A stretch of 64,000 bases of DNA, from contig NC_134110.1 in the NCBI RefSeq assembly GCF_040939455.1, positions 102,019,001-102,083,000 of the forward strand, read 5' to 3'. Source of the DNA: Microcebus murinus. Its lineage: Eukaryota > Chordata > Mammalia > Primates > Cheirogaleidae. The translations under genes were made by a program, and so were the position numbers. The notes beneath the pieces are model-generated. The model did no database searches and was not told the origin of the DNA. It saw only the letters and a list, made by a program, of their open reading frames with translations. Below, piece by piece: positions 25,440 to 36,161 of the stretch. The first letter of the stretch is position 1; every line of letters begins with the position of its first letter.

Positions 25440-25980
25440 AGTTTTAGCAGTTTATTGTAAAATTAAATGTTTGCCCACCCTATCTCCTAGAAATTTCACT
25501 CCTAAATATTTACCCAGGGAATTAAAAATATTTATTCCAGGATTCTCTTTACCCCAAACTGGAAACATTTCAAATGTTAATCAATAGAAGCATAGATAGA
25601 CAATTTGTGATATACCATACAATGTACTGCTACTCAATAATAAAAAGGAATGAACTCCTGATAGGTGAAAAACATTGATGAATCTCACCAAAATTATGAC
25701 TAAAAGAAGCTAGACAAAAGGAGTATCTAATATATGATTCAGTTATAGAAAGTTCTAGAAAAGGCAAAGCTCATCTGTGTTTTAAAATAGAAAAAATATT
25801 ACCTCTGAGAGAGAAAGAGTTTTCTGGAAGTAGAACTTTCTGGGGTGAAGGAAATTTTCTATTTCTGGATAGAATCTTATGAGTGTGTTTGTATTCATCA
25901 AATTCATTAAACTGTGCACTTAAGACTTGTGTATATCATTACATGTCAAGTTTATTTGAAAGAAATCCCTGTAAACAAAA
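25440..25980 (+). repeat. Old L1 3' end and 3'UTR, sense
   Basis: Order of phrases: atctcctagaaatttcact, accccaaactggaaacatt, aataataaaaaggaatgaac, agttctagaaaaggcaaagc, aactgtgcacttaagactt. These are the end of ORF2 and the 3'UTR of an old mammalian L1. Confidence 0.75.
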
Positions 25981-26544
25981 ATTAAACTGTAGTCATTAAG
26001 TTTACTTTTCATACTATACTGGTATCGTTAGCAATGTGGAAACTACTTTCTGTTTATTATAGGAAGCAGCAAATGAATGACTGTATTGAGAATGACGGAA
26101 GTCAGGTTTCCCACTGCTGAACAAGAGAGTTACACAGAGAGAGGGCCAAGGCTAGACTTTAGCGTTTGGGGTTTTTTTTATTTTATGAACTTGTGCTCCT
26201 GACTTGATGTAAAACGTTGGCATCGTTGCCGCCTCCTCCTTCTCTTACTCCCCTTCCATCTCCTGTCTTAATCTTTCTCCCCTTCTTCCTCCCCCACCCT
26301 CTGCAGATGTTTAAATGTACACACACACACACACACGTGCACATATATCCCAGTACTGTCTGTTCATAAGGCCTGTAAACAATTGGAACACCAAAGCAAT
26401 GAACACATCTGGCGTCCAGATCTTGGTTTCTAAATACCATCTACCAGTTAAAAAACCTAGGCCTTCTTGGAGAAAAGTCCGATTCCAGGACTAGCAGGTA
26501 ATCTACAAGATGAAATTGGAAGATGTTGTAACAGAAAGTAAGGG
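25981..26544. other. anonymous sequence with (AC)n microsatellite
   Basis: A short (AC)n tract at 26318-26336 and a C/T-rich stretch at 26230-26300. Otherwise nothing recognised. Confidence 0.45.
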
Positions 26545-26805
26545 CAATGGTCAGTTTTATATGTCAAATTGGCTAGGCTAAAAATGCCTTAAAGAGCAGA
26601 GCTAAGGTTTTCCTGAAGAGGAAGAAATTCACCTCTGGACTACAGCTTCAGATCCTGAAGGAGAGTTTTGAGCCTGCCAGAGTTACCTGCAGGCTTCTGA
26701 TTTGCCTAGACAGCTCCACCATCTTGGAAGCCAATTCTTTCCAAATCTCTCTCTCTCCCCTCTGCTGTTTCTGTTTCCCTGGTGGAACCCCAACTGGTAC
26801 ATAGT
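26545..26805 (+). repeat. Old LTR-like repeat, sense, internally deleted
   Basis: Begins gtcagttttatatgtcaaat/tggctaggct and ends with ccctggtggaaccccaact/ggtac. Same family as 9736-10342 but in the opposite orientation and shorter. Confidence 0.5.
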
Positions 26806-27885
26806 GGGAACACAATGACAGTAAATCAAGACACAGCGGCTAGCTTGAAGAGGCTTCTACTCACCCAATATAGGAATTTGGGGCATCAAAATAAACAATG
26901 GATTATAACTTACTGCAGAAAGTAAGAATCTATGTGTCTATATTGACATAAACTGATTAGGAAAGAAATGAGTAAATAAATAAGTGAGAAGATGGAAAAG
27001 TTCTTCCTTACAGTGGAATTCCAACTAATAAGTGCAGAAAGATGGTATAAAGGAAATCATCAACAGATGCTACAACTGGATAAAGGTTGGTGGAAAACAG
27101 GATATTTACAGAGTCTCCAAGTACCTCCTTACAGATTATTAATTATAGGGAGTAGTAACTCTACAGTGTTGGATCATGGACCATTTTGCCTTACTTAAGG
27201 AATCCAAGTTAACACTGTCAATATTGGGACAGAGCAAACCCATACGCCTCTTGACATGATGCACTGAGAGGGACTCAGCATTGCTGCAGAGTACACGTGA
27301 CAGTGCACTTACTAGACTCTAATCACCCGGAAACAGCCATGACCCAAATGAGGAACATTCTGTAAAATAAATACTGTTCTCCTTCAAAATGGTGATGTGC
27401 ATAAAGATTAAAAAAAAAAAGGAAAATGGAGATTGTCTTGAGTTAAATGAGACTGAGTCATTATGACAGCAAGGTATAATTTGTGATACTGGATTCAATT
27501 CTACATGAGAAAATAAAATTAGCTGTAAAGGGCTATATTGAAATAATTGACAAAAGTTGCCTGTGAATTGGCTAATAGTAGTGTGTCTATGTTAAATTTC
27601 CCAATTTTGGAAATTGTTCTATGCTTATGTAAGATAATTTCCTTGTTCCTAGGAAATACACTCTGAAGTATTTAGAAATAAAAGAGCTCAATGTCTCCAC
27701 ATTACTCTCAAAGGTTCAGAAAATATGCATATATAAATAAATATTTAGTGAGAGAGTAATAAATCAGTGGGACAAAATATAAACAGTTGCTGAATCTTGG
27801 TAAAGGGATAAAGGAATTCCTAACCCTATTCTTGCAACATGTCTGAAAACGTAAAATTATTGCAAAATAAAAAGTTACAAAAAAC
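26806..27885 (+). repeat. Old L1 3'UTR, sense
   Basis: The final phrases tgttcctaggaaatacactc, tctcaaaggttcagaaaat, attcttgcaacatgtctga and gcaaaataaaaagttac are a typical old L1 3' terminus; the upstream part is less certain. Confidence 0.6.
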
Positions 27886-30785
27886 AAATAAAACATGTGA
27901 CAGAAATTTATTGTGCTGAGGTTATGTTTTGTATGAGGAAAACAGAAAGACTTGAGGTATTATTTCCATTGAAAAGCAATCAGTAGATAAGATTAAAGAT
28001 CGACAACTAAGACAAGGCTGGTTTTTACATTTTGCTTTGTTGTTGTAGAAAGTTAACCAGAATGAAAAACCAGAATTTTGTTTCCTGTTAAACTTTGTAA
28101 CTTGCCTTTTTTTTTTCATTTCTCTGATTTGCTTTCCAGGCTTCTGTGTCTAGAATTCTCTAAATCATTAATTCTAACTGGATTACTCTCTACAGTGGCC
28201 TCAGAGTGAAAGAAATATCTCTTTTTATAAACTCCAACAGAAAATAATCGAATACAGTATTTATCATAGCTAAATAGCAGAATATTCAACATGGGAAAAT
28301 ACCTTTTGATTGAGTCCCATGTTTTCCTGAGTGGCTTTGGATATTGTAACCTAAATAATTTTAGAAGGAATTTTCATCTGAAATTAGTGAGTAGATGGTT
28401 GAAACCTTATTTTATTTGCAAGGAGACACTATAATTGGACTTTGAGAAAAGGGAAAAAAAGGCATGATTATATTGCTGTGTTTTTGAATTGAAGAGAAGG
28501 GGATGGACTAAAATTTGTAATGTGGGTTGAACTTTTCCCATTTGCAGAGACCTCTATTGTGGAAATAAATGGGTTGTATGTGGTTTTTGTTTACTTCTCC
28601 CCCCCAACCCTCCCTCTCCAATCCCAAATAATTTTTTTCCATAGCTGCAATTACTGAGATTACAAAATAATGTGAAGCATTGCAGCTGGCCCTGGCCCTG
28701 GCATATTTCCAACACATAATCACCTGTCGTGTGCACTAATTCCTGTCATGATTAAACCCCTTTATTCGCCGCAGTAGGGTCTGACAGCTCTATTGTTTAA
28801 AATGTCACCCATTAATAGAACAGGCATGGGCTTGTCTGTACTCTAACTAGTTTCCTTGCATATTTTCTATGTCAGCCTCAGTTATGCTGTTGTGCTGTGT
28901 ATCTGATGAGTGATCACTTTTCCTGAAGCTTGGTATTGTCAATAAAAAGTAATGATATGTGAAACTACAACTTAGTTTGATATAAACATAGATTCAAACA
29001 AAGCCTTGTAGAAAACATTGGAAATCAAATTTAATGGGCTCCAGACTAAAGGAGTAGACACAGAATTGTTTTGGTTTCTTTTAGGTAAAGGGGCAGTGCT
29101 TAACCATGACAATGATAACATTTTCCCTTGTAGGAAAACAAGCTTATGGCTAATCTGAAAAAAAATGCCATTGAAAATACATGTGCAACATACCTTCAAT
29201 ATATTACTGATAATGAATAGAATCTTTTCAAAATATTTTTATTCTTTTTCTAAACCTCAACTCTAAATACTAATTAAATGTGGTGAATTTTATGAAGGAA
29301 CTTTAAAGGGATACAGAGCCTACTTCAATTAAAGGAAGAATGCAAATACCTTCTATAGGTGACCTTGAAAATAGTAAAGTACAACTGCTTATTCTGTTGT
29401 TTGAGCTGAAAATTTTGTGTGATCCTAAAAAGCTCCATTGAGAAAAACTGGCACAGTCCTAAAGTGACCCCAATGGAGATGCCAAAAAGAATAAGGAAGG
29501 CTTTGTGTTAATGCTTAACTTCCATCTCCTGACTATATCGTATTCAAATTCATGCATGCTTTGCTAACATCTTTCACCTGCTAGTGTTTGCGTTTGTGGT
29601 TGCAGCTAGATTCTTCCAGTTCTTAATCAAATAGCAGCCCCCTTCTGTTACTGCAACCCACAAAGCCCATGCGATCATGTCCACACTCATTTCCATTGTC
29701 CAATGTTTGCCTAAAGTTTGATCACAGACCTCAGCGAGTTACAGTGATTGTGCAGAGAGTTGTCTAAGAAGAATGCCTTTCCCAGATCTGTCGGGTACAC
29801 CAGCGGCAAAGAAGGATGATAGACAGTCTCAGGACTCCTGACTCTGACATTTCAGCTTGCACCCAGAGGTAGGGCCCTTCTGAATCTTGACTCAAGACCT
29901 TCGCTCATTTGTTGTATTTTATCACCAGGTCCCAGACTGTCCTCTACAAGTAGTAAAGATTTTATTCCTAATGGATCAAAGAGCTCGAAAGGCCAGTCAA
30001 AAAGTTATCAGTCCAACCAACAAGAAGAAAAAGATGCATGTTAAAAAATACTTTTGTCATTGGGTCAACCTCTTACTGATGTAGAGGATGAAAGGTTTGA
30101 ATGGAGATCCTATGGCAGTCTTAGGAGATATAAACGGAAAAGAATTGATACTTTGGGAGAAAGATTTGAAGAGTGGAGGGTTCCAAAAATGGTTTTAGAA
30201 TTCTGTCTTTTGATCAGCACAATATAAAGCCATTTGATGCTTTGTTTGTACTTTCATTCTATGAAGCACATAGATGAATGGGTGTTGGAGAGAGCCAGGC
30301 ATCAAGCCAGCGCATTGTGTAGGGGTTCTGTCTTGGCCAAGCTTTCCCCTTTCCCTCCTCCTCCTGCCCTAAATCCAGACATGCTGCCAATAGACAACTC
30401 CAGCGAGGACAGATAAATTTCATCACTTGTAGAAATTAGGCAAATATGTAGATGGCAGAACAAATTGGTACTTAGACTCTGCCATGTTTCTAAAAATAAC
30501 AACAGTAACAATTACCCTTGAAACTGCTTGTTAGAATGTCTAAAACTCTTTCAAAAATAATAGTTAGGAATGCAATTGAATCATCAATTACTTTTTTAAA
30601 GCCACCTGTTAATTGCTATAAAACCTCCCCTGCTGACATAGTTTATTGCAAAGTTATTCAGTCTGTTACAGATGTAACTCACCTTTACATAATTTCTGAA
30701 AAAAATACATATAAATATAATTTTATAAATTCTACGACATTTTAAATATGCATGGAGAGCTCCTTATCTGAAGAAAAGTCCATTT
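27886..30785. other. Repeat-poor block
   Basis: About 2.9 kb in which I recognise no transposon, the longest such run in the window. No long frame or convincing exon. A candidate regulatory element lies at 28560-28930. Small frames at 29887-30084 and 30234-30416 have no domain. Confidence 0.5.
28560..28930. promoter_or_regulatory. Candidate conserved non-coding element
   Basis: Non-repetitive and of mixed composition, with a cluster of developmental-factor-like words: gcaattactgagattac, cactaattcctgtcatgatt, a TGACAG (MEIS/TGIF-like) at about 28781, ATTGTT (SOX-like) at about 28792, cccattaatag at about 28808, and gatgagtgatcac at about 28905. These are common words individually. The case rests on clustering plus lack of repeats, and conservation was not tested. 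Confidence 0.3.
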
Positions 30786-30798
30786 AAAAGGGGAGCAA

Positions 30799-31120
30799 GG
30801 CTGGGTGCGGTGGCTCACACCTGTAATTCTAGCACTCTGGGAGGCCGAGGCGGGTGGATTGCTCAAGGTCAGGAGTTCCAAATCAGCCTGAGCAAGGGCA
30901 AGATCCCCGTCGCTACTATAAATAGAAAGAAATTAATTGGCCAACTAACATATATAGAAAAAATCAGCCGAGCATGGTGGCACTTGCCTGTAGTCCCAGC
31001 TACTCGGAGGCTGAGGCAGGAGGATTGCTTGAGCCCAGGAGTTTGAGGTTGCTGTGAGCTAGGCTGACGCCACGGCACTCACTTTAGCCTGGGCAACAAA
31101 GTGAGACTCTGTCTCAAAAA
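30799..31120 (+). mobile_element. Strepsirrhine Alu, sense
   Basis: Starts ggctgggtgcggtggctcac, has the lemur-type linker (attaattggccaactaac) and the terminal gccacggcactcactttag. TSD aaaaggggagcaa at 30786-30798 and aaaaggtgagcaa at 31121-31133 (one mismatch). Confidence 0.96.
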
Positions 31121-31133
31121 AAAAGGTGAGCAA

Positions 31134-31436
31134 GATTTTAATATTATAAATAAAAATTGACTATTTATACTACTTTACTGGCTCAATATCTTTAATATCC
31201 CTACTTTTCAGATTTCTTAGAGCTAGTTACATCTATATAGAATAGCATAACCTTATAACAATGCATTTATATATTTCATATATATGTAATAATCACTTAT
31301 ACTCTCATAATAAAGTATACCAGTTAAGATACGTTCCAAGTCAGATCACATTTCCCCGTGCACAGCAAATAAATATACTATGTATTCAGATTGTAAAAGT
31401 ATGATACAGCTTGAGGCAGTATAAATATCTTTAAAA
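31134..31436. other. anonymous AT-rich sequence
   Basis: No feature recognised. Confidence 0.4.
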
Positions 31437-31510
31437 GTACGGGCTCTGGAATAAGACAGAGCTATGTTTGATTCCCACCTCTTTCAGTAGCCTTGGGAAA
31501 ATTATTTATA
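31437..31510 (+). repeat. MIR fragment, sense
   Basis: gtacgggctctggaataaga, gtttgattcccacctc and gccttgggaaaattattta follow the order of the MIR tRNA-like head and core. Confidence 0.65.
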
Positions 31511-31599
31511 GGTTCTACCAAGAGTCCTATGCTTAAAGACTCCTGGCATGCAAAAGCACTTTGCACAGAGCAAATTGGTCCAGGTTATATGATAGTCTA

Positions 31600-32500
31600 T
31601 CAGTCGGTTCTTGCTGAGGCAATGCTGTGTAATAACTTCTAAATCTCAGAGACTTACAAACAAAGGGTATGTGTCGCTCGGGTTTCATGTCAGGAGCTGG
31701 TGCTGCCGCAGCGCTATGGTCCCGTGGAAGCGCAGCAGGTGGCAGGTGGGCGGCGCAGGCTCTCTGGAGCCCGCCCCGGGCAGCAGCGCCCCCTGTTGGA
31801 TAGGCGTTGCTCTCACGGGCGAGGGCAGGAGCACAAGGCCGGGGTGGACGCCTGCCGTCTCTCGGACTCCCGGTCAGACTGCCACCCAGGCCCTTCTCAC
31901 ATGACATTTGGCGCAAGTGGTTCCTAGGGCCTAGCCCAAAGTCAATGGGGACAGGGATATACACTCTCTACCAGGAGGAAAGCAAGTCGCATGGCATCGC
32001 GTATGGACGAATCTTGTATTCAGAGGGAGGAGTGAAAATCTGTGACAGTAATACAATTTAATATAGATTCCAAGTGACAAAAACAGCTCAATGTAGTTTG
32101 GCAAAAAAGGGGAATTTGCTAAAAGAGACCATTTGGGGCATCCCATACAATCAAAGAAAGGGGCAGGCCATGTAATCAAGCGAAATCCTGCACAGGGCAG
32201 GCGCAGGCCGGCGTCCGGCACTCGGAGCAGCCTGGGCACAGCTGCACCTCCGCGGCTCTCGCCCCTCACCCCTCCGCTCCCCAAGGAAGGTGGGCTCCGC
32301 CCTGTGGCGGGAGACGCAGCTGCCCTGGCTCCCGAGCCTCACGTTCTGCAGCTTTCTCCAGAGGAGAGAAACTCCCTCTTCTCACCAGTCCCGGTTACAG
32401 AATTCCTGGAGAAGAGTATTGATTCAGATGTCCGAGATTGGCCTGATCCGAATCGGGCGTCCCATCAGCTATTAGGCTGCCCTGGGGTCGTTCTCCACAG
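31600..32500. other. CpG-rich stretch, possibly old LTR-like repeat
   Basis: Two CpG-dense patches, about 31670-31925 and 32175-32345, in an otherwise CpG-poor window. The left flank (gctgtgtaataacttctaaa) and the piece near 32405-32500 (gattcagatgtccgagattg, gctgccctggggtcgttctc) look like old repeat text, so the island may be TE-derived. Minus frames of 143 and 117 codons (31533-31964, 31931-32284) are rich in Ala, Pro and Arg, as expected of GC-rich chance frames. A CTCF-like site lies inside. Confidence 0.5.
31784..31799 (-). promoter_or_regulatory. Strong CTCF-like motif
   Basis: The minus strand reads CCAACAGGGGGCGCTG, fitting the CTCF core CCASYAGRKGGCRS at nearly every position. It lies in a CpG-rich context, so occupancy could be methylation-sensitive. 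Binding is inferred from the motif only. Confidence 0.65.
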
Positions 32501-32664
32501 AAGCATATGATCAAAAGGACTGGTTTGGAGACAAAACAAGAATTGGATCCCAATCAGCATATAGTACAACATGTCCTATATTCATACCTGAAGGTAGGTG
32601 GGGAAAGAGAGAGGAGGAACTTTCTAAACTTAAATACATGTTGCAACTAAGCGCAGTGAGGGTT

Positions 32665-32880
32665 AAAAGTGAAGGCTTGGACCAAGAGTTGGTTTCAAGT
32701 CCTGGATAAACAGCTGTCATCTGTGGGGACTGGTTCAAGTTGTTTACCAGCCTGTCACTCAATGTTCTCATCTGTAAAATAGACACATGGTTTGTGTGAA
32801 GGTTAAATGAATTAATAAGCACAAAGTGCTAGAACAATGTTTGGTATATAGCAAATGCTCAGTAAACGTCAACTATTTTT
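32665..32880 (+). repeat. MIR SINE, sense
   Basis: Nearly full-length order: gtgaaggcttggaccaagag, caatgttctcatctgtaaaa, gaaggttaaatgaattaat, gctagaacaatgtttggta, gcaaatgctcagtaaacgt. Confidence 0.85.
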
Positions 32881-32904
32881 TAATTGGTGTAGTTTGGTGT
32901 GGAA

Positions 32905-32985
32905 ATGTGTGTGTGTATAAATTATATATAACATACATATAATACACACATACATTATATATGTACACACAGAGAGAGAAAAGGA
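32905..32985. repeat. TG/TA-rich simple repeat
   Basis: Alternating purine-pyrimidine sequence: gtgtgtgtgt, then degenerate AT/CA steps, ending in a short GA run (agagagagaaaa). Confidence 0.85.
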
Positions 32986-33610
32986 TTATCCTTCTTTCAA
33001 AAAGAGAAAGGCTATGATGAGATGACTTTATGCTTATGTTATTGCAGAATTTCCTGGGCCTCATTTCATTTTAATAGGCCAAGCAGCAAACAGGACAGGG
33101 AAGGTGCCTGCAGATGGCGGCTCTACTATTGGTACAGATGGCTTCTCTACAGCCCTCCAGTGGGGACCTCCTGGGTTCACCTTGAAGTGTGTACAGTAAC
33201 ATCATTCTCTCGGCAGTGAAACGACCTGAAGAGATTTTGTGAGTCTGCAAAACCACTCTGCAATTTAGCCAGGTGCATTGCAGTGGGGAGACAAGAGAAA
33301 AGCACAGGGTGTCACCCTGCCCTACATGTTCTCCATGCTCATCCTCAGATGAACTAGCATAATGCCTCTCATAATATTCAAATGATCTACCATCTATTTG
33401 ACTCCACTGAAATAATACTGAAATGATTGTTTTCAACTAAGATACATAAACAGAGGTGAAATATGAGGAACTTTCTCAAGTTTCTATACGAGGTGAGTGT
33501 TTTAAATTCCTGGCAGCTTTTCATTATTTAGAGAAAGCACTAATACAGTGGTATCCTCTAAGGCAAAAAAAATACTATTTCCATGGAAAAAGCCACATAT
33601 TAAACCAATT
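32986..33610. other. anonymous sequence upstream of L1 copy C
   Basis: No gene or repeat recognised. A 121-codon minus frame (33071-33436) has no domain. Confidence 0.4.
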
Positions 33611-35079
33611 GATGGAAGATGGCTGACAAGAAACACCACCAGACAGAGTGTCTCTGCAGAAAAGACAGATTCTAGCAGAAATTAGAAGAAAGAAGCAAGA
33701 AGACAAGCAAACCATGGGAGACTCCACGGGAGGAGGTTGCGGAGGAGAACTGGAAGCAGAGACCTCCGGAGCAGCCTGGAGACCACCAGCAAGGGTAGGT
33801 GGGGCAGTTAGCTTTCCCATCCCTTGCATCTCAGACTGCTGGTGGGCTCCTCAGCAGGTGGAGAGACCTGCGGACACCAGCCCAGAGACAGCCACCGTGA
33901 GTGAGCTGCAAGCCTATAGCGGACACGGCACCAGGCTCCCAACTCCCACAGGGCACTTCCCTGTGCACAGACCGGAGCCACGAGGCAGGCGCCATATTGC
34001 CTCATTATCCGCTCCCACAACCCTACCCGCAGCTGCCAAGAGAGACAATATAGCCACCAGCCGGAGGCACCTCCAGGGAATGGGACCTTCCCTTTGGGGG
34101 TCCTACAGCTGACTAAGGGGTACTCAGATGGTGAGCTCCCTACCCGCCAGCCCTCCCAGGTGCTGCTGGCATGGTGATCCCAGGAGAATGGGGCAGACCC
34201 TCGGGCTGAGAGAAATAGACCCAGCTAGGGCTCCCCATGGAAGAAATGGGACTGGCACTCCTCTCCCTGGTGGGGATATAGTTTGAATTCTGGGGCCCAG
34301 AGGTCAGACCTGCAGACCAGATCCCATGCACCCAGGTCTCGCATTGCCCGGAACACAGAAGGGATATACCCGAATAGCCTACAGAGGTGTGTGTGCCTTC
34401 AGGGGCAGATCAGCATCCTAGAGGGCAACCCTCCTACCAAAGGAAGGAAGTGATCTCAACCCAGGTGGCGTTCCTGCGCAGGGAAACTCCCGGCCAGCAT
34501 CACAGCTAGGGGAGGCCCAGTGGCATGAGGTCTTGCCTGCTGGCAGAGGCCCAGGAGTAGCCGTGGCGTTGGGGAGGGTGGAAAGAAGCGAGGCCCGCTC
34601 CAGACTGCAGGTCTCAGACAGCCCCACCCCCACACGCAGACTTTCTGACTAAGCGGGACCATTCCAGCCCCTCCCTGACAACATTTCCTAGAAGCAGAAA
34701 ACAGAAATTTGACCCCTGCTAATGGCATTGGTGGTGGCTGAGGGCAGGCTTACCCAACCCAGCTCCGCCCAGACTCACTCCCAGACCAGCCCACTGAGGG
34801 AGAGAAAAGGACACACCTGGAAGTCCCAGGGCCCCACCCACCACCTGAGGCACCAGAGGCACCGGTGACACAAAAACAATAGCATAGCCTGTTCCTCCAA
34901 GCAAGCTCCACCTACTGACAGGGAGGACATTCTGCACACCCTTTTCATGGCACCTACATACTCATCATAAGGGTATGGTCGAATCTCACCCACAGACACC
35001 ACCTACCAGCTCAGAAACTAAACAAGGCATGTAACTACACAAACGAAAACCTAAAGGAAAGAAGCAGCAACTGATCGAC
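33611..35079 (+). promoter_or_regulatory. L1 copy C 5'UTR
   Basis: About 1.47 kb, GC-rich and collinear with the copy B 5'UTR. Starts gatggaagatggctgacaag, so the YY1-like motif is degraded. It lacks about 45 bp present in copy B near 16550-16600 and carries extra sequence near 34780-34865. Confidence 0.75.
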
Positions 35080-36080
35080 ATGAGAAGAAATCAGCAAAGG
35101 AACTCCAAATATGAAGAAACAAACAGAAACCACACCCCCAAAGAGGAGCACCAGCCCCTTAGAAATGGACACCAACCAAAATTAGGCAACCAAAACGACA
35201 GAAGAGGAATTCTGAATGTGGATCATAAGAAAATTCAACAACCTGCAAGAACAACTCGATAACCAACACAAAGAAACCACAAAAAGGCTCCAGGACCTGG
35301 AACAAAAGTTCACTAAAGAAATCAATACAATAAGAAAAGTTTAAAGGAACTCCTGGAAATGAGAAATCAATTCAGGGAACTACAATATTCAGTGGAAAGC
35401 CTCAAGAACAGGGTAAATCAAACAGAAGAAAGAATCTCAGACATTGAACATGACACCTTCCAATTAAATAAATCAGTCACAGAGATAAGAGCAGAGAAAC
35501 AGGAGAGAAGAGCAAAGCCTACAAGAGATGTGGGATTATGTGAAGAAACCTAACGTGAGGGTCATAGGGTTACCAGAAGGGGAAGAAGACAACTACCAAG
35601 GGTTGGACAAGCTATTTGAAGATATAATAGAGGAAAATTTCCCAGGCCTTGCTCAAAATCTCGATATACAAGTTCAAGAAGCTCAGAGGACCCCTGGGAG
35701 ATTCAATGCAAACAGGAAGATGTCATGACATGCAGTAATTAGACTGACCAAAATATCAACTAAAGAGGCGCTTCTAAGAGCTGTAAGATGAAAGAAGCAA
35801 GTAACATACAAGGGAAAAGCCAATTCAAATAACTCCGACTTCTCTACTGAGACTTTACAAGCAAGGAGAGACTGGGGCCTCATTCTCACTCTTCTGAAAC
35901 AAAACAATGCCCAGCCTAGAATCTTATTCCCTGCAAAACTAAGTTTTGTACATGAAGGAGAAACCAAGACATTCTGAGATAAGCAAAGACTGAGGGAATT
36001 CACCAAGCAAGACAATCCTTCAAGAAGTGCTCAAAACAGTGTTACCCACGGATCAGCACAATAAACACTCACGAATGTTA
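35080..36080 (+). pseudogene. L1 ORF1 of copy C, broken
   Basis: Starts MRRNQQRNS, parallel to copy B, but loses frame within about 10 codons through a 2-bp deletion (aactccaaatatgaag versus aactcaggaaatatgaag). Further segments stay recognisable in other frames: coiled coil near 35359-35553 (SLKNRVNQTEERISDIE) and the start of the RRM at 35528-35728 (PNVRVIGLPEGEEDN). Additional stops at about 35727 and 35978. Not translatable as ORF1p. Confidence 0.93.
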
Positions 36081-36161
36081 ATTTACTCAAATCTAAAGGT
36101 CAAAGCCAAGATACCACAATGGCAAGAGAGAAAACAAAGCAACAAAGTTCAACCCAACTTA

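Noticed and set aside
31533..32284. Minus-strand frames of 143 and 117 codons in the CpG-rich stretch
   Set aside because: Ala/Pro/Arg-rich chance frames in GC-rich DNA; no domain, and parts overlap old repeat text.
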